Positions 27,327 to 40,893 of a stretch of 64,000 nt of DNA are shown here, piece after piece. Below the pieces are notes generated by a model. It had not been told where the DNA came from and searched no databases. It was given only the letters and a program-made list of their open reading frames with translations. Both the position numbers and the translations under genes were made by a program. Position 1 is the stretch's first letter. Each line of letters starts with the position of its first letter. Source of the DNA: Hirudinaria manillensis (Eukaryota; Annelida; Clitellata; Hirudinida; Hirudinidae); NCBI GenBank assembly GCA_034509925.1, contig CM067530.1:5162501-5226500 (forward strand), written 5' to 3'.

Positions 27327-28072
27327 GATTCCAAACGCTCCTAAAACTCTGTTTTTGAAAATTGCTTTCCGACTAATCGATCCACTTATTGCTTTTAACC
27401 ACTTAACAATTAACCGATCCTATCGGTCCAAAACCCAATGGTTAATCCTCGATTAACTGGATGTTTTTATCATATACTTTAAATATTTTCGGATAGTAGA
27501 ATAATAATAATAATAGTAATAATAATAATAACAACAATAATGTGTTAAGGGTTTGGCTTAGGGTTATGTTTGTGGCTAGATTAAGGTCTAACTGGCCTAA
27601 ATATTAAAATATAAATGCTTAATCCTCAGTCAACCTTTAAATGTGGTACGTTAGTAGAATAATGTTAATAACGTACATCATCGTTACACACTCAGGATCG
27701 TGTACATTCAGGATCATGATACAGATTGAGCTTTTCGCCATCCTATTTATTAGCGAACTGTCAACCGTTTCGAAATTCAAGCTATCAACAGTCTCAACGG
27801 CAAACGTCTAGAATCAAATTTTGACTCATCATAACTAAGGCAGCGTCGTCAACTTCTGGCGACCACAATCACCAGAAAAATTGCTCACCGACTTCTAACA
27901 TTTCACAAACGAAAGCTCATTTTCCAATTAAGAACAGAGTAACAATGTCATCTAAAAGAGTTCAAATAAATGTCAGGGAACCATTGTTTATTTAATGAAA
28001 GTCACGCCATTAAAGGCTGGTGTTTATAGAACTGGCATGCCCTACAAACGTTTCTCAATCGATTCTATATCT
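27327..28072. other. Intergenic, with (AAT)n tract
   Basis: Holds an ATA/AAT trinucleotide tract at about 27502-27540. It should contain the 3' UTRs of the two converging genes. Nothing else recognised. Confidence 0.5.
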
Positions 28073-31000
28073 TCAATCAGCCTCAGGTGGTGCATCAAGA
28101 TCCGTGTAGCTCACCACCGCCCTCGGGTCTGCTCTCATCCTTCACAAAAAAGATGAGTTGCCATTGGACATGAGACATCAAAATAAGCCACACCAAACAC
28201 CAGTTACCTGTCTCTCCTTGGAAGTGCATGCATGTTTTCCCTCTCCCTCCTGAAATCCGCTCTGTACGAATCATGCCCCCTTACTGCAAACGGAGTCGGA
28301 TAAACGCCTTGAAAAATATTTACATATAATTACTCATCCCATGTTAATCAAGTTTATTTCATTTGAGCATAACAAGTTAAAATCTTTTGTTTAAATTATT
28401 TACCAGGATAGATTGGTGGTCGATAGAATGGATGGTGAACAAATCCATGAGGAATGGGAGGAGGCAGCGGATTGGACACCTGACGCGTCGACGGATGTTC
28501 GGGAAGCTGCAACCTTCTCGGATCGTTGAGATAGTTGTTAAAATAGGCAACCTGTTATAGAGAGCACAACGGCCAAAATGTTAGCCAACATCACGAAGAA
28601 TATTGACAATAAAACTCTTAGACTATGAAAGCAAAGCAAAACCATCTCACTTCTTTTCTGACATCATCAATCTTATCTTCGTGTTTGCTTAAAATATGCT
28701 TCCTGATAAATTCAGGACCCTTAAATTTCTTTCCACTGAGAGGGCACAACCACTTGTCCTTTCCAAGTTCCTGAGTATTGGAGGCAATGAATTTTTCCAT
28801 TTCCTCTTCTTGGTTCTTCCTGCCCAACTTGATGGCATCTGCATCGTCCAGCTCAAACTTGGGGTTGAGGAAAGGTCCGATCTTGTTTTCAAACGTGCTC
28901 ATCCACTCGGTCACTAAAACGGTCGAGCGAGTAAAAAAAGTCGGTTGACATTCTTTCAGATCGTATTTTTATTGTCACTCACCATCTCCAACAGTAATTT
29001 TTGCAACAGTATTGAGACCTCTGGCATGGATTATGCCACACCTGTGAGGCATTTCATCTTCATTAGGATACTCGTAAGCTCCGTAGTAGTCGATCGAATA
29101 AACGATCCTGAGATACAACAACATGCGGTCCAACACCTAAAGAAAAGCAATAATTCATAACAAACATTCATAACAAGAAGTTTTAGACAAAATCAAGACA
29201 TTGAACACATACCATTAAGAGTTCATCATCTCTCTCAATAACCACTTCAGAGCTAGAATCTTTCTCTTTTCCAGATCCTTCGCCTGCAGTAAACCATCAA
29301 ATATCTCCAATTAATAACAATTCATTGCTGCTCAATTCAATTCAATTGATATAAATATTTATAAACTTGTATGTAAAAAAGATGGATAAAAATAAAATCA
29401 ATAAAGCTACATTAGCCTAATTTCCAAATTTTGCTGACCTAGAGCAGCATCTTCATAATCAATCTCGTCGACCAAGAATTCCGTGATGTTCTTAAGAACT
29501 GGATTGTTGGTAACAAATCCCTGAAGCACACAATTTAACAATTGTATAATCAAAACAAAGGCTTCTGCATAAACGATTCAGTATTTGCACGAGAGTCTTT
29601 GTAATCATTCTCAATGATAAATGCATAAATAATAATTGTTGATAAAATTAACAAAACACTAATGTATTCTAATTAATTCAAAGGAAGAATGCAACCAATG
29701 CAGATTCTCTTCAATTATCAGATTCCTAAAGATGGACATCAATTCACAGATGATCCTGAGAACAAACTCACAATTTTCTGCTCCTCTTTTTCTATTGCAC
29801 AGTTCTCATCCCACATTTTCCATCTTTTATCGAGGCTTTGAATGATCTTAGCAGCATGTTTGACATCTTGTTTTGCTACCGATTTGTGCACGGACAATCC
29901 GTTGACGGCCCTCACTCTTTGCCTCAGTTCTCTGTTCACTATGGCACCCATGTCACAATCTCTCACCTTTGTTTACCAAATGATCAAAAGTAACTCATTA
30001 GCATTAATTTACATCAATGGCTTACCCTTTACATCGATCATTAATTTTTGCTTCTCAAGTTATTAGCAATGATTTACACCCAATGCTTACTCTGAGATTG
30101 TTCAAGTTCCAGCAGATGTCCTTTACATTGACATTCCTGTCAAAGGTTATCCAACCCCTCCTAGCAAATCTCCTCTCAGGCTGAGGGTCTTGTATGCTTA
30201 CTCGAAGATATCCAGGGTATCTCTTGCAAATCTGCATTCATTTAAAACACAAAAAATTTTTTTAAAAAATAAATTGATAACGAAATGCAACTAGAAACCC
30301 TACCGATTCCACTTCCTGCTTGGTGATGGAAGGAATGAGATTTCTCAAGAATATGGACTGTGTTCTGTGAAGAGCTCTTGGTTTTGGCTCCACTGAAGTG
30401 TCAACCCCTGACATATTAAAAATCAACTTTCAGATAAAATAAATTCAATAATTTCCAGTTATAAATTACCTTTGATTTCACCTTCAGTTGTCTGATCCTC
30501 TTCTGGATCTTTATTTGATTCTTTGCCAGTTTCAGTTTCATCACCGATTTCCATCTATAATAAATTCTTGGGATGTAAATTTAGAATTTCAACACAAGTG
30601 ATAATGAAACACACCTGCTCCTTATTTTCAGTTGAACTTTGTTCCTCTGTTTTAGATGGACAAGTCTATTTTAAAATTGAAAAATATTAATTGAGATGAA
30701 ATCTTCAAATGTAATACTATAATCAATAGTCTTTACTTCCATTGCTGAAGATTCTGGCTTCACAGTAGCTGATTCTTTATGGTCCTGATCACTGAAGTTG
30801 ACAAAAAGAAAAATAGAAAAATTAACATATTGACTGTTAAGGGAACTTGTTAATGGTTCCCAGCACTGACTTCTTCTCGAGGTTCTCTTGAGCACTCTCG
30901 TTAGCTGCCGCTTCGTCGATAACATCGAGAGCTTTCAAATCATGTTCTGTTCCTCCCTCCATTAGAATAACAGCTGCAGTGATAAAAGAGAGAATGCTTG

Positions 31001-32707
31001 TCAGTGTGCGAATAAAACTTGTCAATGAGGAACAAAGTAGAAACAATAGAAATCATTATCCAATGATGAGAAAGCATGGCGATCACACGAGCACGAGAAC
31101 CTGAGTCGAGGAGGCGAACGAGTTCGTTGCTACAGCTCATGTCGAGAGTAACGGCTGAAATGCTGCCCATGTCCAAAAGCTTCATGAAAACATCTCTTCT
31201 GTGTCTGAGTGAGGAGTTCATTTCTTCTTGCCTCAAAGCATACTCATCTGGATGATACTTGGATCTAAACCTTTGAGATAAAAATCAACCAACCTTTAAT
31301 GATAAGTATGGTAATTGATAAAAAAACAGGCCAGTAGAATCCAAGCTTTTAACAAAATGCACTCAACAGCCCCATCTTACCACACAAGAGATCCAGAAAT
31401 TCTTTCAACGAGCGTGGCATGTCATAACAGATCAAAAAACTAAAGGCCTAACTACCTTACTTTCAACCAAGCTCAAATTAAATAAAAAGCTCAAAATTGA
31501 GGATATTAGCATGTACAATCCAGGTCTTTCATGCTTCCTGTTAAGATAGCTAGCAACACAAATAATCATGATGAAGTTTCTTGTCATTTCCTACAAACAT
31601 CAATCATGGCATACCATTCTTCCTCTTTATGTTGAAGAAAAAATTCTTTAATCTGCTCTTTCTTGAACTCTAGTTTATATTCGTTGTAGCGTTTAAAGCT
31701 TTCTTCGTCCGTGATGTTGTCATCCTGAGTGGACAGGAAGTGTTTGAACGACATCATGGGAGGTTGGGTAGGGTAATCAACTTCAGACCTAAATGGAGAA
31801 ATACAGAACTCAAGTTTTTTCAGTTAATATTTTTATGCTTCTCTAGACTATACTATATAGAACCACATTTAATAGATTGCTTACCCTTTCTGATTCTGAA
31901 TTCCAGATGAGTGAGGAAGCAATGAGATATCACCAGAGGCAGAGCTCCATATGGGGGGAGGTGGACCATGAAGTCTGGGACCATAAGGCACATCATAATG
32001 TGGATAACCTTCGTCCCTGTTCAGCATAAACATAAAAAATTTGTGAATGCTGAAACTCAAAGAGTAACACAAGCTATAATTGAGCACCAGTCTCTTCTCA
32101 TCCTCTTAGCTTGGGGACTGCTATCATTCCTGGCCGGACTTCTTCTATCTCTATGGCTTCTGTCAGCATCCCTTCTATCACGGGACTGTTTAGACCAACC
32201 AGACCTACTGAAAAGGCATTTCACAAATTCATGACTTTTATGATGATTTTTGTTCAGATATAACTACATTATCGCATTTAGGTTAAATTCATCCTGTCCA
32301 TTCACTTTATCTGATCTATATTTATAATATATATTTATAAAAACTATCTTTATAACACCGCTTTATAACATTGCAAAGAATAAAAATTCCTTTCAAGGTT
32401 TGAAAAGCATAATTAACCTAATTTTTTTCTTAAAAGTAACAATTAATATCCAAACTCAAAAGAAAATTTATAAATCAACTTCTTCATGTCATTAAAATGG
32501 CATAGAAATTTTGCCTGCTCCCACTAATATTCAATCTTAACATACATTTAATGCTAAAAGTGGATAAACATGAACACAGGTAATAAGTCCAATAGAGAAC
32601 CTATTCTGATCTCGGCTGCGTCTATCATCTCTTTGATCGTAATCATTCCTTTCATGTCGGAATTTATCACGACTCCTCCTTTCGTATTCATCATCACTGT
32701 CAACCAT
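28073..32707 (-). CDS. SRRT: Serrate RNA effector molecule (ARS2), copy 1
   Basis: ARS2 links the nuclear cap-binding complex to RNA processing, export and decay. Complete gene. Exon 1 (32601-32707) starts [11 protein letters not shown], nearly identical in pattern to the vertebrate start; exon 2 is Arg-rich and ends [12 protein letters not shown]. Then come the conserved N-terminal domain ([10 protein letters not shown], 31.2-31.8 kb), a Glu/Ser-rich acidic linker (about 30.46-30.96 kb), an RRM-like domain ([11 protein letters not shown] and RGWITFDR, 30.05-30.36 kb), the RRVR-type block ([12 protein letters not shown], 29.7-30.0 kb), the zinc finger ([15 protein letters not shown], 28.64-28.91 kb), and a C-terminus reading [16 protein letters not shown], ending TGA at 28073-28075. 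The full domain set of the family is present, so this looks like the functional orthologue. Confidence 0.94.
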
Positions 32708-33457
32708 AGCTATTTCGCTTTATCTGAAACACATCACGAGTGCTTTACGCTTTCTTCAAAAAACTTCAAATATAAAACATCATCGTAAGTGTTTAAATGT
32801 CTGCCTTGGCAAGACAAACAAAACAATTCAAGTGTTAGTTATTTGAGTGAAAATGGATGTGGGCGCCATAGTTAGCAAACAGACTAATAACGTCACAGAT
32901 TATTCACTATCGAACTAACGATATGTGTCAAAGTGACTGGAAGAAATTGAAATGCGTCCTAGCAGAAAAATATATCAAATTGCAAAAGGCAACCCACTCG
33001 CAAATCCAATAAAACACCGACACCAAGCAAAAACAATCAGGCGATAAAAGAATTGTCGGCGACTTATCATTCCAAATATTCTAAAATCTTATTTAAAAAC
33101 ACAACTAAAAAATGCTAAAATCTAGGTAATATAAAACATCATTTAAACTATTGTGTATCATATTTCTTCTTAAAATAAGCTCAACGTTTTAAGATTAATC
33201 GATTTAAATAATGAAAACCTGTAAAATACTTTAATTTACTTATTACTTAATTTATTAGTTAATTAAAATTAAAATTAATCAGAGTGCTAGAAAATTGTGC
33301 CCGTACTTTTGCGACCACAATAAAGAACCGGAGCGCCAAGAATCACATATACTCGATTACAGTCAAATCTTGAGGAGAGAGTGGCATAGTAACAAGGGTT
33401 TGTAAAAACGGCATTATTTTATCAAATAAAAACGGCTTTATTTTCTCAAGTTACCCA
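32708..33457. other. 5' flank of SRRT copy 1; no gene seen
   Basis: Likely contains the SRRT promoter. At 33359 a CAGTCAAATCT motif resembles the end of the pogo-type MITE found at 44331, but no second end was located. Confidence 0.4.
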
Positions 33458-33628
33458 TCAACTCAGTCTTAAGCTCTCAAGAATCGTTAGCTGGTGCATC
33501 TTTCGGCGGATATCGTGCATCTCGCTGAGTAGCCGATCGCACGTTTGCATCACACCGGACTTGCGATTCCAAGTCCAGCAGTCTTGAACGTAATGCTGTT
33601 CTGCCAGAACTCCATAACTGTACTCGGT
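33458..33628 (-). CDS. Terminal exon of an unrecognised gene
   Basis: Follows an AG acceptor (33629-33630) and stays open for 57 codons to a TGA. The peptide begins TEYSYGVLAEQHYVQDCW and ends with an amphipathic helix (CDRLLSEMHDIRRKMHQL), a plausible coiled-coil tail. Upstream exons are not firmly placed; a 70-base open stretch at 33645-33720 (KERMNKRFEEIRAKK) may belong. It could be the end of the gene whose exons lie at 39-44 kb. Family unknown. Confidence 0.45.
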   Translation of the reverse strand, partial: TEYSYGVLAEQHYVQDCWTWNRKSGVMQTCDRLLSEMHDIRRKMHQLTILESLRLS

Positions 33629-33629
33629 C

Positions 33630-35840
33630 TAGATCTCAAGTACTTGGGAAATTAACATTTTTTTGCTCGGATTTCTTCAAATCTTTTATTCATTCTTTCC
33701 TTCAATGCAACAGCCAACGTTTCCACAATAAATATCGTTTCATTAAAATAATTTAGGATTACACAACTTTATTTTAAAAATCGTGAATAGCAATGATGTA
33801 GTATAATAAGAAACAATCTTTTATCCCTTTTACACACTCATTTGATTAAGCAAAAGCATTTGTCGGCACTCTGCCAATGGATATTTGACGTCCAGGACAA
33901 AACGCACAAATTTGCGCCACTGACTGCCCGTCCGAGTATTTCTGTTAGCATGCAGCAGCATATTGCAATCGCAAATGACAGTGCATAGTTCTTCCCCGTC
34001 AATATTAGTGGTAAAAAAGCCTTAAAAATCTAAACACTTGACGAAGGACATGCAGATCTTCACTCCTAAAGAGAGTTTGTGTGGAAGTGTTCAATTAAAT
34101 TGTTTAACCAGCAGACCAGCGTTGGAACCAGGATTTTTGATTCGCTTATCAACCTTCCAAACTTATATGCTTTTAAGAAAGCACTAAATCACCATATTAA
34201 TAACTCGTAATTCATATAATTATGAGAGTTCTCATAATTGTCACCAACAAGTAGATTTGGACAAAATACTTTTCATACAGATTATTTTGTTCGAAACGCA
34301 CTCAAATTCAGTTTATAATGGAAAGTCCACTAGGGAGTCATCTCCCTCAGGACAATTCCTTCCATTTTTTGGCTCTGATTTGTAATTTTTGGTTGTTTGC
34401 CATAATGAATTGACGGAGAACGCTTAAAAAATGCAAACAATTGTTTTGATAATGGCCCTAAGTGATTAGAATTAATAGAAAGTTTTGAAACTTATTTACT
34501 AAATGCAGTTCTACAGTGCGCTTAATTACGTCACACCTCCCCTCATCTAATTTAAACATAATTCCCTAACAGAACCGATCAGGGCCAAATTTTGAATTTA
34601 AATTGAATAAAAGAAGCCTGTAAAATTAATAAAGATGTCTTATTTTGATCGTGTTAAAAATGTTACAAAAGCTTTGCATTTTTCGATGTTAAATCCGTTA
34701 GCGATTATCAGCTTTATCAAAGGAACAGCTTTATCGTAAAATCTGTTGAAATAAACCTCTAATAGATCGAATTCAAGCTTCTATTTCAACAGGCCATCTT
34801 CACTTCAGGAAGTCGTGAACCGAACCCGGGTCGGCTACTAGGAGGAAAACTAGGCTACCTCTACACCAAAATAGTCCCCAAAAATCTAGTTGGTTTGATG
34901 GCAAAATACTGATTTGGATCGGGCGGCACTGCGCGGTGTGTCGCGCCCTTAAAAAAAGATTAAGAACCTTTGCTCTATATATAAGTCAGACTGTACGATG
35001 GGAGAAAATCCCCATCAGCAACTGACCTTAGGGTCTCGTCATCCAAGTCTTTTGAAACACAACTTTAGGATGTAATCAGTGCAAGTGATTCACTAGATAA
35101 TACACATCGAAGCATATTCTCTACTGTAAGGAATCTACCCTGAAAGCAACAGAACGATTAAGATTAGACAAACTTAGCAGAATGAGGTACTTATTCCACC
35201 CAGTTCTCGATCATTTGTTGTCACAAGATCGAGACGAATAATAAGAAACTCACTCTGTAAAAGGATATTTTTCTTAAATTTTAAATATTCTATATATTTA
35301 ATAATCCGTTAAATGTTTTTTGTTGACGCTTAACTCCCACCCAACAAGACATTGTCCCACTTTGTTAACGAATGCATAATTCTCCGAAGCACAACTTTTA
35401 TTTAAAAATATTAACCCCAAGGATTTCGAAAGTCAATTCCATGTGAAGTTCTTTTTATATAATTACAATTAAGTTTGAGAAAATTTTATTATTATTAATA
35501 ATCAACATAATCAGTGATAATGAGTAAGAGCGATATTTTGATAGAGTCATTCGATGGATTTCTCCCTAGTGGTACAGCGTCTCAGAAGGTTAATCTGTGT
35601 GACAAAATTTAACTTAAATTATATATCAGGCGATAAACTTGATCAAGATATCAAGTTAACATAATGCAGCGGTTCGCTAATGTCGATCGGTTAGAAAGAT
35701 TAAATCGTCTTACTATTAATAAATAAATTCGAATTTTTGAATAAATTTGCGTTTCAGTTTTTCTCCAAAGTTTGACAAAAACATGGCAGAGAAACACTTT
35801 GAATAGGATCATTTGTAAAAGAGGCTATAAAAGGTCCTCT
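33630..35840. other. No gene seen; hAT-like terminus
   Basis: At about 34935-34972, GCGCGGTGTGTCGCGCCC is followed by AAAGATTAAGAACCTTTG, the shape of a hAT-element end on the minus strand. The rest is AT-rich and shows no coding pattern on either strand. Confidence 0.35.
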
Positions 35841-35844
35841 CACT

Positions 35845-36860
35845 TCTGAAGAAGCCAAATTTCGACCCTGCCATCACTGCCAATTACAGACCCATATTTC
35901 CACTATGTCTAAATTGCAAATTGTTAGACTCATCCTTTCCAGAATCTGATCTAACATTACCACATCCTCCAACTTCTTGCCTTTCCAATCTGCTTAAAAC
36001 CGGGCCTTGACCTCTCAACTTTTTACACAATTTAGATACTGTTAGACTTAAGATTGATTTGATGGCCCTGCTTTTTCTTGGCTTCAATGTGTCAAGATTG
36101 ACAAAGACCACTGTAAAGCTTCTAGCTGATGTCCCTTAAGGCTCTGTCCTTGGCAATCTACTCTTCACCACTTATACTACCTTTGGCACATAGCACAAGG
36201 ACTTCGGCATCAATATGCTGATGACAAGCCTTTACTGCACATCCTCAAACCAAAGCTTCTCTGCCATAATCTATAGAAGGGAACAGATGCAATCAAAAGT
36301 GGTTGGATTGATGGATGGTTAAATAGATGGGTGTGTGGATGGTTAGATGGATAGTAGGGAGGATGCAGTGGATGAAGGCATTGCTTCCTAAACTACCTTC
36401 AACTAAACCCTTAGAAGTCTGAACTTATTTTCATTTGGATACCCGGAATCCTAGAACTCTTGATCCTCTCTCAACAAACATTGCTTGTACTCTTCTTCAC
36501 CCTACTACTCTAGAACTACTTGGTGTCATCTTTGATTCTCAGGCAAGTTTCAGGGAAAACATCGCCTGCACAGTCAAATCCATCTCATCTGAGCAATATG
36601 GCATATCTGCCCACTTCTCTCCGCTGATTTAACTTCTGCACTTGCTGGCTCTTTGGTCCTATCTTGCCTTGACCATTGCAATTCATTCCTACATATCATC
36701 TTTTCTATCCAATCCATCCAAAGCATTCAAAACAAGCTTGCCTAGCTCATTCTACTCAATCTCACTCTCAATAGCTCTGAATGACTGACTGGTCTGCCAT
36801 TTAAAAATTCATCCTGTGTGATCCAGCTCGAATCATGCTGCCTGTAGAAAATCTTATTAT
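35845..36860 (+). mobile_element. CR1/Jockey-like LINE reverse transcriptase, decayed
   Basis: Reading across stops and shifts gives reverse-transcriptase landmarks in order: ITANYRPI (near 35875), GSVLGNLLFT with one stop before it (near 36140), and the catalytic HQYADDKPL (near 36210), followed by LDHCNS-like sequence near 36680. The element is disabled by many stops. A GGAT-rich simple stretch at about 36295-36370 interrupts it. Confidence 0.7.
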
Positions 36861-37249
36861 CTGGCAAGTAAAATCATGTTCAACAGAACTATTAAACCTT
36901 ATCATTGTAATGCAAAAGTAATATTTCTTGAGTTAAATTGCTCCTGCAATCACTGGATGTATTCAGATCCTGTATTACTGAAATTTCTTTTGCTGGCAGC
37001 TTTTCTGCCTTAGTCAAGAACAATGGCATATCTGATTTGTGATTTACATCTTTGGTAGAAATTCCATATTGTCAAGGCCAACCAGTTCTAAAGAGATCCT
37101 CATCCTCCTTCACATTTCTTTCTATTCTTTTGTCAGCAATGTCTATCACATAATAATAATTTCAATAATTTTGCAAGGTGATTCGCTGGAGTAATTGGAA
37201 GTAATTTGGACATCTTTAAGGTTCCATCTAGTCACTCAAATGGTTGAAA

Positions 37250-37372
37250 ACAAGCTAGCTGGCAGAACCGCAACAGTTAGGTAAGGAAGGAATAATAGGA
37301 CTGAATGACAAAGCAAATGGATAATGTTGGAAGATGTGATTCAGAGATCCCTCTTGGGCTGGACATTGTATT
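37250..37372 (+). mobile_element. R2-like retroelement fragment, 5' part
   Basis: Nucleotide-level similarity to the coding sequence of the retroelement at 61075-62535: the stretch around 37316-37372 (ATGTTGGAAGATGTGATTCA) corresponds to the KWTTWEDVIQRSL segment there. It is broken at 37372 by another LINE. Confidence 0.65.
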
Positions 37373-38094
37373 ATGACTGGTAGACCTCCAAGGACAGTTT
37401 ACAGGATGATGTTGCATGTCTTCTTCAGCAGATTGCGGAATGCTTCTGTGAGATTGCTGCCTGGGCATCCTCTAACCGTCTCCATCTTAACTCTAATAAA
37501 ACAGATGCAATATGGTTTGGTTCTGATTCAAATGGAAAGCTTATCCCTGCAATACCTTTGCATCTTCATGGAGCTGATATTGTTCCGTCGGAGACAGTCC
37601 AAAATCTTGGGGCTTACTTAGATTCTGGCTTGACAATGGATGAGCATGCAAGAAGAGTGTCTGCAAGCTGTTATGCTACACTTCGTGTTCTCAGAGAGGC
37701 AAAGCCATTAATTCCGCATGACACATTTGTTACCCTGGTAGTTCAGTTCATTCTGACAAAACTTGATTACTGCAACTCTCTGCTTACAAATGTTAGTAAT
37801 AGCATGCTCCACTACTATCAGGGTGTGTTGAATGCAGCGGCCAGGCTCATCTCTGGAACCAGGATCTCTGAGCACATCACACAGGTGATGAAGAGTCTAC
37901 ACTGGCTTAAAATACCCTACAGAATATCGTATAAAGTCTCTTCAATAATATATAGTCTTATGCTATGATGAGCCAAAATATATCTCCTCTTCACTGGTGA
38001 AAACAACCACAATACTGGGACGAGCACACCTTCGCTCTTCATCTCATCCCATGTTCCTTGTCCCCATGTCACACAGAACCAGGACATTAAACTA
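37373..38094 (+). mobile_element. CR1/L2-like LINE fragment, nested insertion
   Basis: Encodes the post-YADD part of a reverse transcriptase: WASSNRLHLNSNKTDAIWFG, NLGAYLDSGLTMDEHARRV, TKLDYCNSLL, LNAAARLISG, ITQVMKSLHWLKIPYRI. One 136-codon frame survives at 37558-37968; the remainder needs frame changes. It lies between two pieces of one R2-like fragment, so it inserted later. Confidence 0.75.
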
Positions 38095-38480
38095 TGTGCT
38101 TATTAATTACACGTGTGACCTTGGCAGAGGTTGGTGCACATGATAACTCAACTGGGTCTCTTGAGGGTCACAAATGCAGCAATTACAAAGCATTGTAATC
38201 TGAAGATCTGCTTCCTATGCTAGGGCTTTGCAAACCTCCACCAAAAGTGATGTTAAATACCAAGAAGGGACATCCAATGACTGAATTATTGCTTATGAGA
38301 AGGGATAAGATACTACCCCAGGTGTTAATTGAAAGTGCCAAGAGATGTGATGGACCAGATGGTAGACTCAATGGTTCTGTGTGACAGCAGATTCAAGTAT
38401 TGAAATGCTCTAAAAGCAGTAAAGTATGCAGATATATCGGTGAATAAGTAAGCAAAAAGGCGCTGGATCTACTTATTCAG
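38095..38480 (+). mobile_element. R2-like retroelement fragment, 3' part
   Basis: Continues the similarity to the element at 61-62.5 kb: NYTCDLGRG resembles its NCTYALAHGRYTW, and the stretch 38210-38345 (GGGCTTTGCAAACC, ACCAAGAAGGGACATCC, GTGTTAATTGAAAGTG) matches the segment from FLREGHAHL to LIESGKRPD. Contains stops. Confidence 0.7.
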
Positions 38481-39045
38481 TGTCAGGCCGAGTCCCTTTG
38501 TGACATACCATGTGACCCATTAAGCCCTCAGAACTACACACATATTTTTATGTGGCCCTCAGTTCCTTCAAATTTGATATGCCTGCTATAATGCTTAGCT
38601 ATGAATTATAGGATGAAGGACCAAGAAGAGAGATCAAGAGCATTGAAAGCCAATTGTTTCCTTTAAACCAAAGACTGAGCACAAATTAAAGCAATTAAAA
38701 GAAATTCAGATTGATTTTGAAATCATTGATTTTGATATTGATTATACTATATAATTAAAGTGAGGCATTAAAGAATTTTGAAACTATCTTTACAAATTAA
38801 GAAATGCTGATGATAGTAAAACAGAAATAATACATGACTTGACATTAGAGAAGAAAGGAACAATTTGAAAAATTGGGAGAAACCAAGATTAAGAAAATGA
38901 GGAGAGATTTTGAAGTAAAAGATTTGTCAAGGAACACTAGGATTGAAAAAAAAATAATCCAAGATTTATGCTTAGACATAACCAACTAAAATCAATGTAT
39001 AGCCAAAGAAATAATATGCACTTGCAATTAATATGTAAGACTTAC
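38481..39045. other. No gene seen
   Basis: AT-rich, A-rich on the plus strand; no coding pattern or repeat recognised. Confidence 0.4.
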
Positions 39046-39838
39046 CTTCTTTTTCACTCTTCCATGGTTTGGTGCTTCCGATTGGTTTGGCAATGATCTT
39101 TAAATACAAAATGCCCTTTTTAATCCTGAACTCTTCATCTGTTAACTTTTTTGCAGAACAGTAATCATTGAACTTTATTGCATTAATGCCAGGGAAGTTT
39201 TGGGGACCACGAGGCTTTTCAAGATCTTCACTTTCTCCTGACTTAGAAGGTGGTGTCTCCGTTTTTAGGCTGTCACCCGATATCTATCAGAGTTTTTACG
39301 GAATAATCAGCTATTGGATATCGCTTTTACATTCTAATACTTACCTTGCCTTTTATACCAAGTCTTTGATATCCTTGGTAAATATCCCAACACTTACCCA
39401 GTATTTTCAGAACAAATTCATCCGTAAAAAATTTAAGCATGTTTAAGACACTCACAGGCTAAAGCAATTTGATATGTATTCAAGCCGCGTACCTTAAATA
39501 CAAAGAATCTGATAATGGGAAGGTATTCCATAAGAACTCAGAATAATTTTTTTAACCAACCCTTTTTACTTTTTCACATCCCATATTTAGAAAATAGCTT
39601 ATTTGTGAATTCACCAGTGCTTAAGAAGTGAAGGTAGATCAAACATTTCAGTCCTTCGGAACCCATTATACATTCCGGGTTTGTATCGCATCAGGGGATC
39701 CGCTGTTGCAGAAGTATCCAAAATCCTATATCTCAGGGCTTGTGCAAGTTGATTGATCAAATGATCCTTCTTGCCACTGGTCGCATCTTCCAGCTCGTTC
39801 AACTCCTTCATATGAATTGTCTCAGGAAGTCCGACTCC
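39046..39838 (-). CDS. Two exons of an unrecognised gene
   Basis: Exon 39615-39838 has an AG acceptor and a GT donor and reads GVGLPETIHMKELNELED to RRTEMFDLPSLLKHW. Exon 39046-39283 has an AG acceptor and a GTAAGT donor and reads ISGDSLKTETPPSKSGES, then GINAIKFNDYCSAKKL and GILYLKIIAKPIGSTKPW. Both are rich in well-formed protein sequence with no stops. Their phases (2 and 0) do not join directly, so a small exon between them is missing or they belong to different genes. Family unknown. Confidence 0.45.
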
Positions 39839-40893
39839 CTATATCCATTGTTGGAATGGTTTATTAAAACAATTTAGACAAATTTCCCATTCAAACTGGA
39901 TGAAATAATGACCGAAGCGGACAAAAACACAACAAGGCACCCCCGTGCAATCTAAATTTAGCCCATTTCCTATTTCTATAGCGCGCCCTATTTCGACCCA
40001 GTTACATTCAGTACAAACCTGCAAGGGACGTTATTTTTTTCCAAGCCTGGCCTCTCTCCCAGATTTACCATGCCCAACCAGGCTCTAAAAGTAAAAGGCA
40101 AGAGCCTGCCCTGACCGCCACTTACCGTTTTAAAACGCAGCCCATCTGAATTATGCACCCATCCCATATCTTAATCACACAACATTGCATAAGAATGCAA
40201 AATTGTGTTTAATAGATCTATGAATTTCCATTATTGTAATGCAAAAATAACACTGCAACCACAGTTTTACATTTTGTTTTACAAAAAAAATCATAGCATG
40301 GCTTAAAGTTTCAATTATTTTGTCTTTATACTAACTCAATAAAATTTCAATAGTTTTGTGGGGTAAAATTTGAATAGGAATGAATCCATGGAAAAATTCC
40401 ATTGATGTTGTTCAGAGGCGCTTCCAAAGTTTAGGATGGTGTCTTCTACCAGTAAATAGTAGGAGAGCGGGCCTAATAGCACTTTTCAAATTTCGTCTTT
40501 GCACGCTTTTTGTTCGCGGAGTCTATAAAACCACAGTAGATCTCTGAAAAGGGGCCGTGCAAGTGTTGCAACCTGTCCCTCCTTGTAAAATAACATCCTT
40601 TCGGCTGGATCGCAAACACGCCGAAGCTGTTTGTTCGTTTAACTTATAACTATTTACTTTAAATGCGCATATAATAAACATCAAACTAACGATGTAATTG
40701 TTGATTTTTTTAAATATTCGAACTAGTTCAACACCTTTAACAAAAAAGCACCCAATTTAAGATTGCTGAAAGTGTGTCTTAAACTCAAATCATAACCAGA
40801 TAATGAAAATAGGAATGTCATCTCGACGACTCACTTTGATCCACCCTTTTTTAATGGGCCAGGCATTTTTTCATTATACAATCTGCTGGAACT

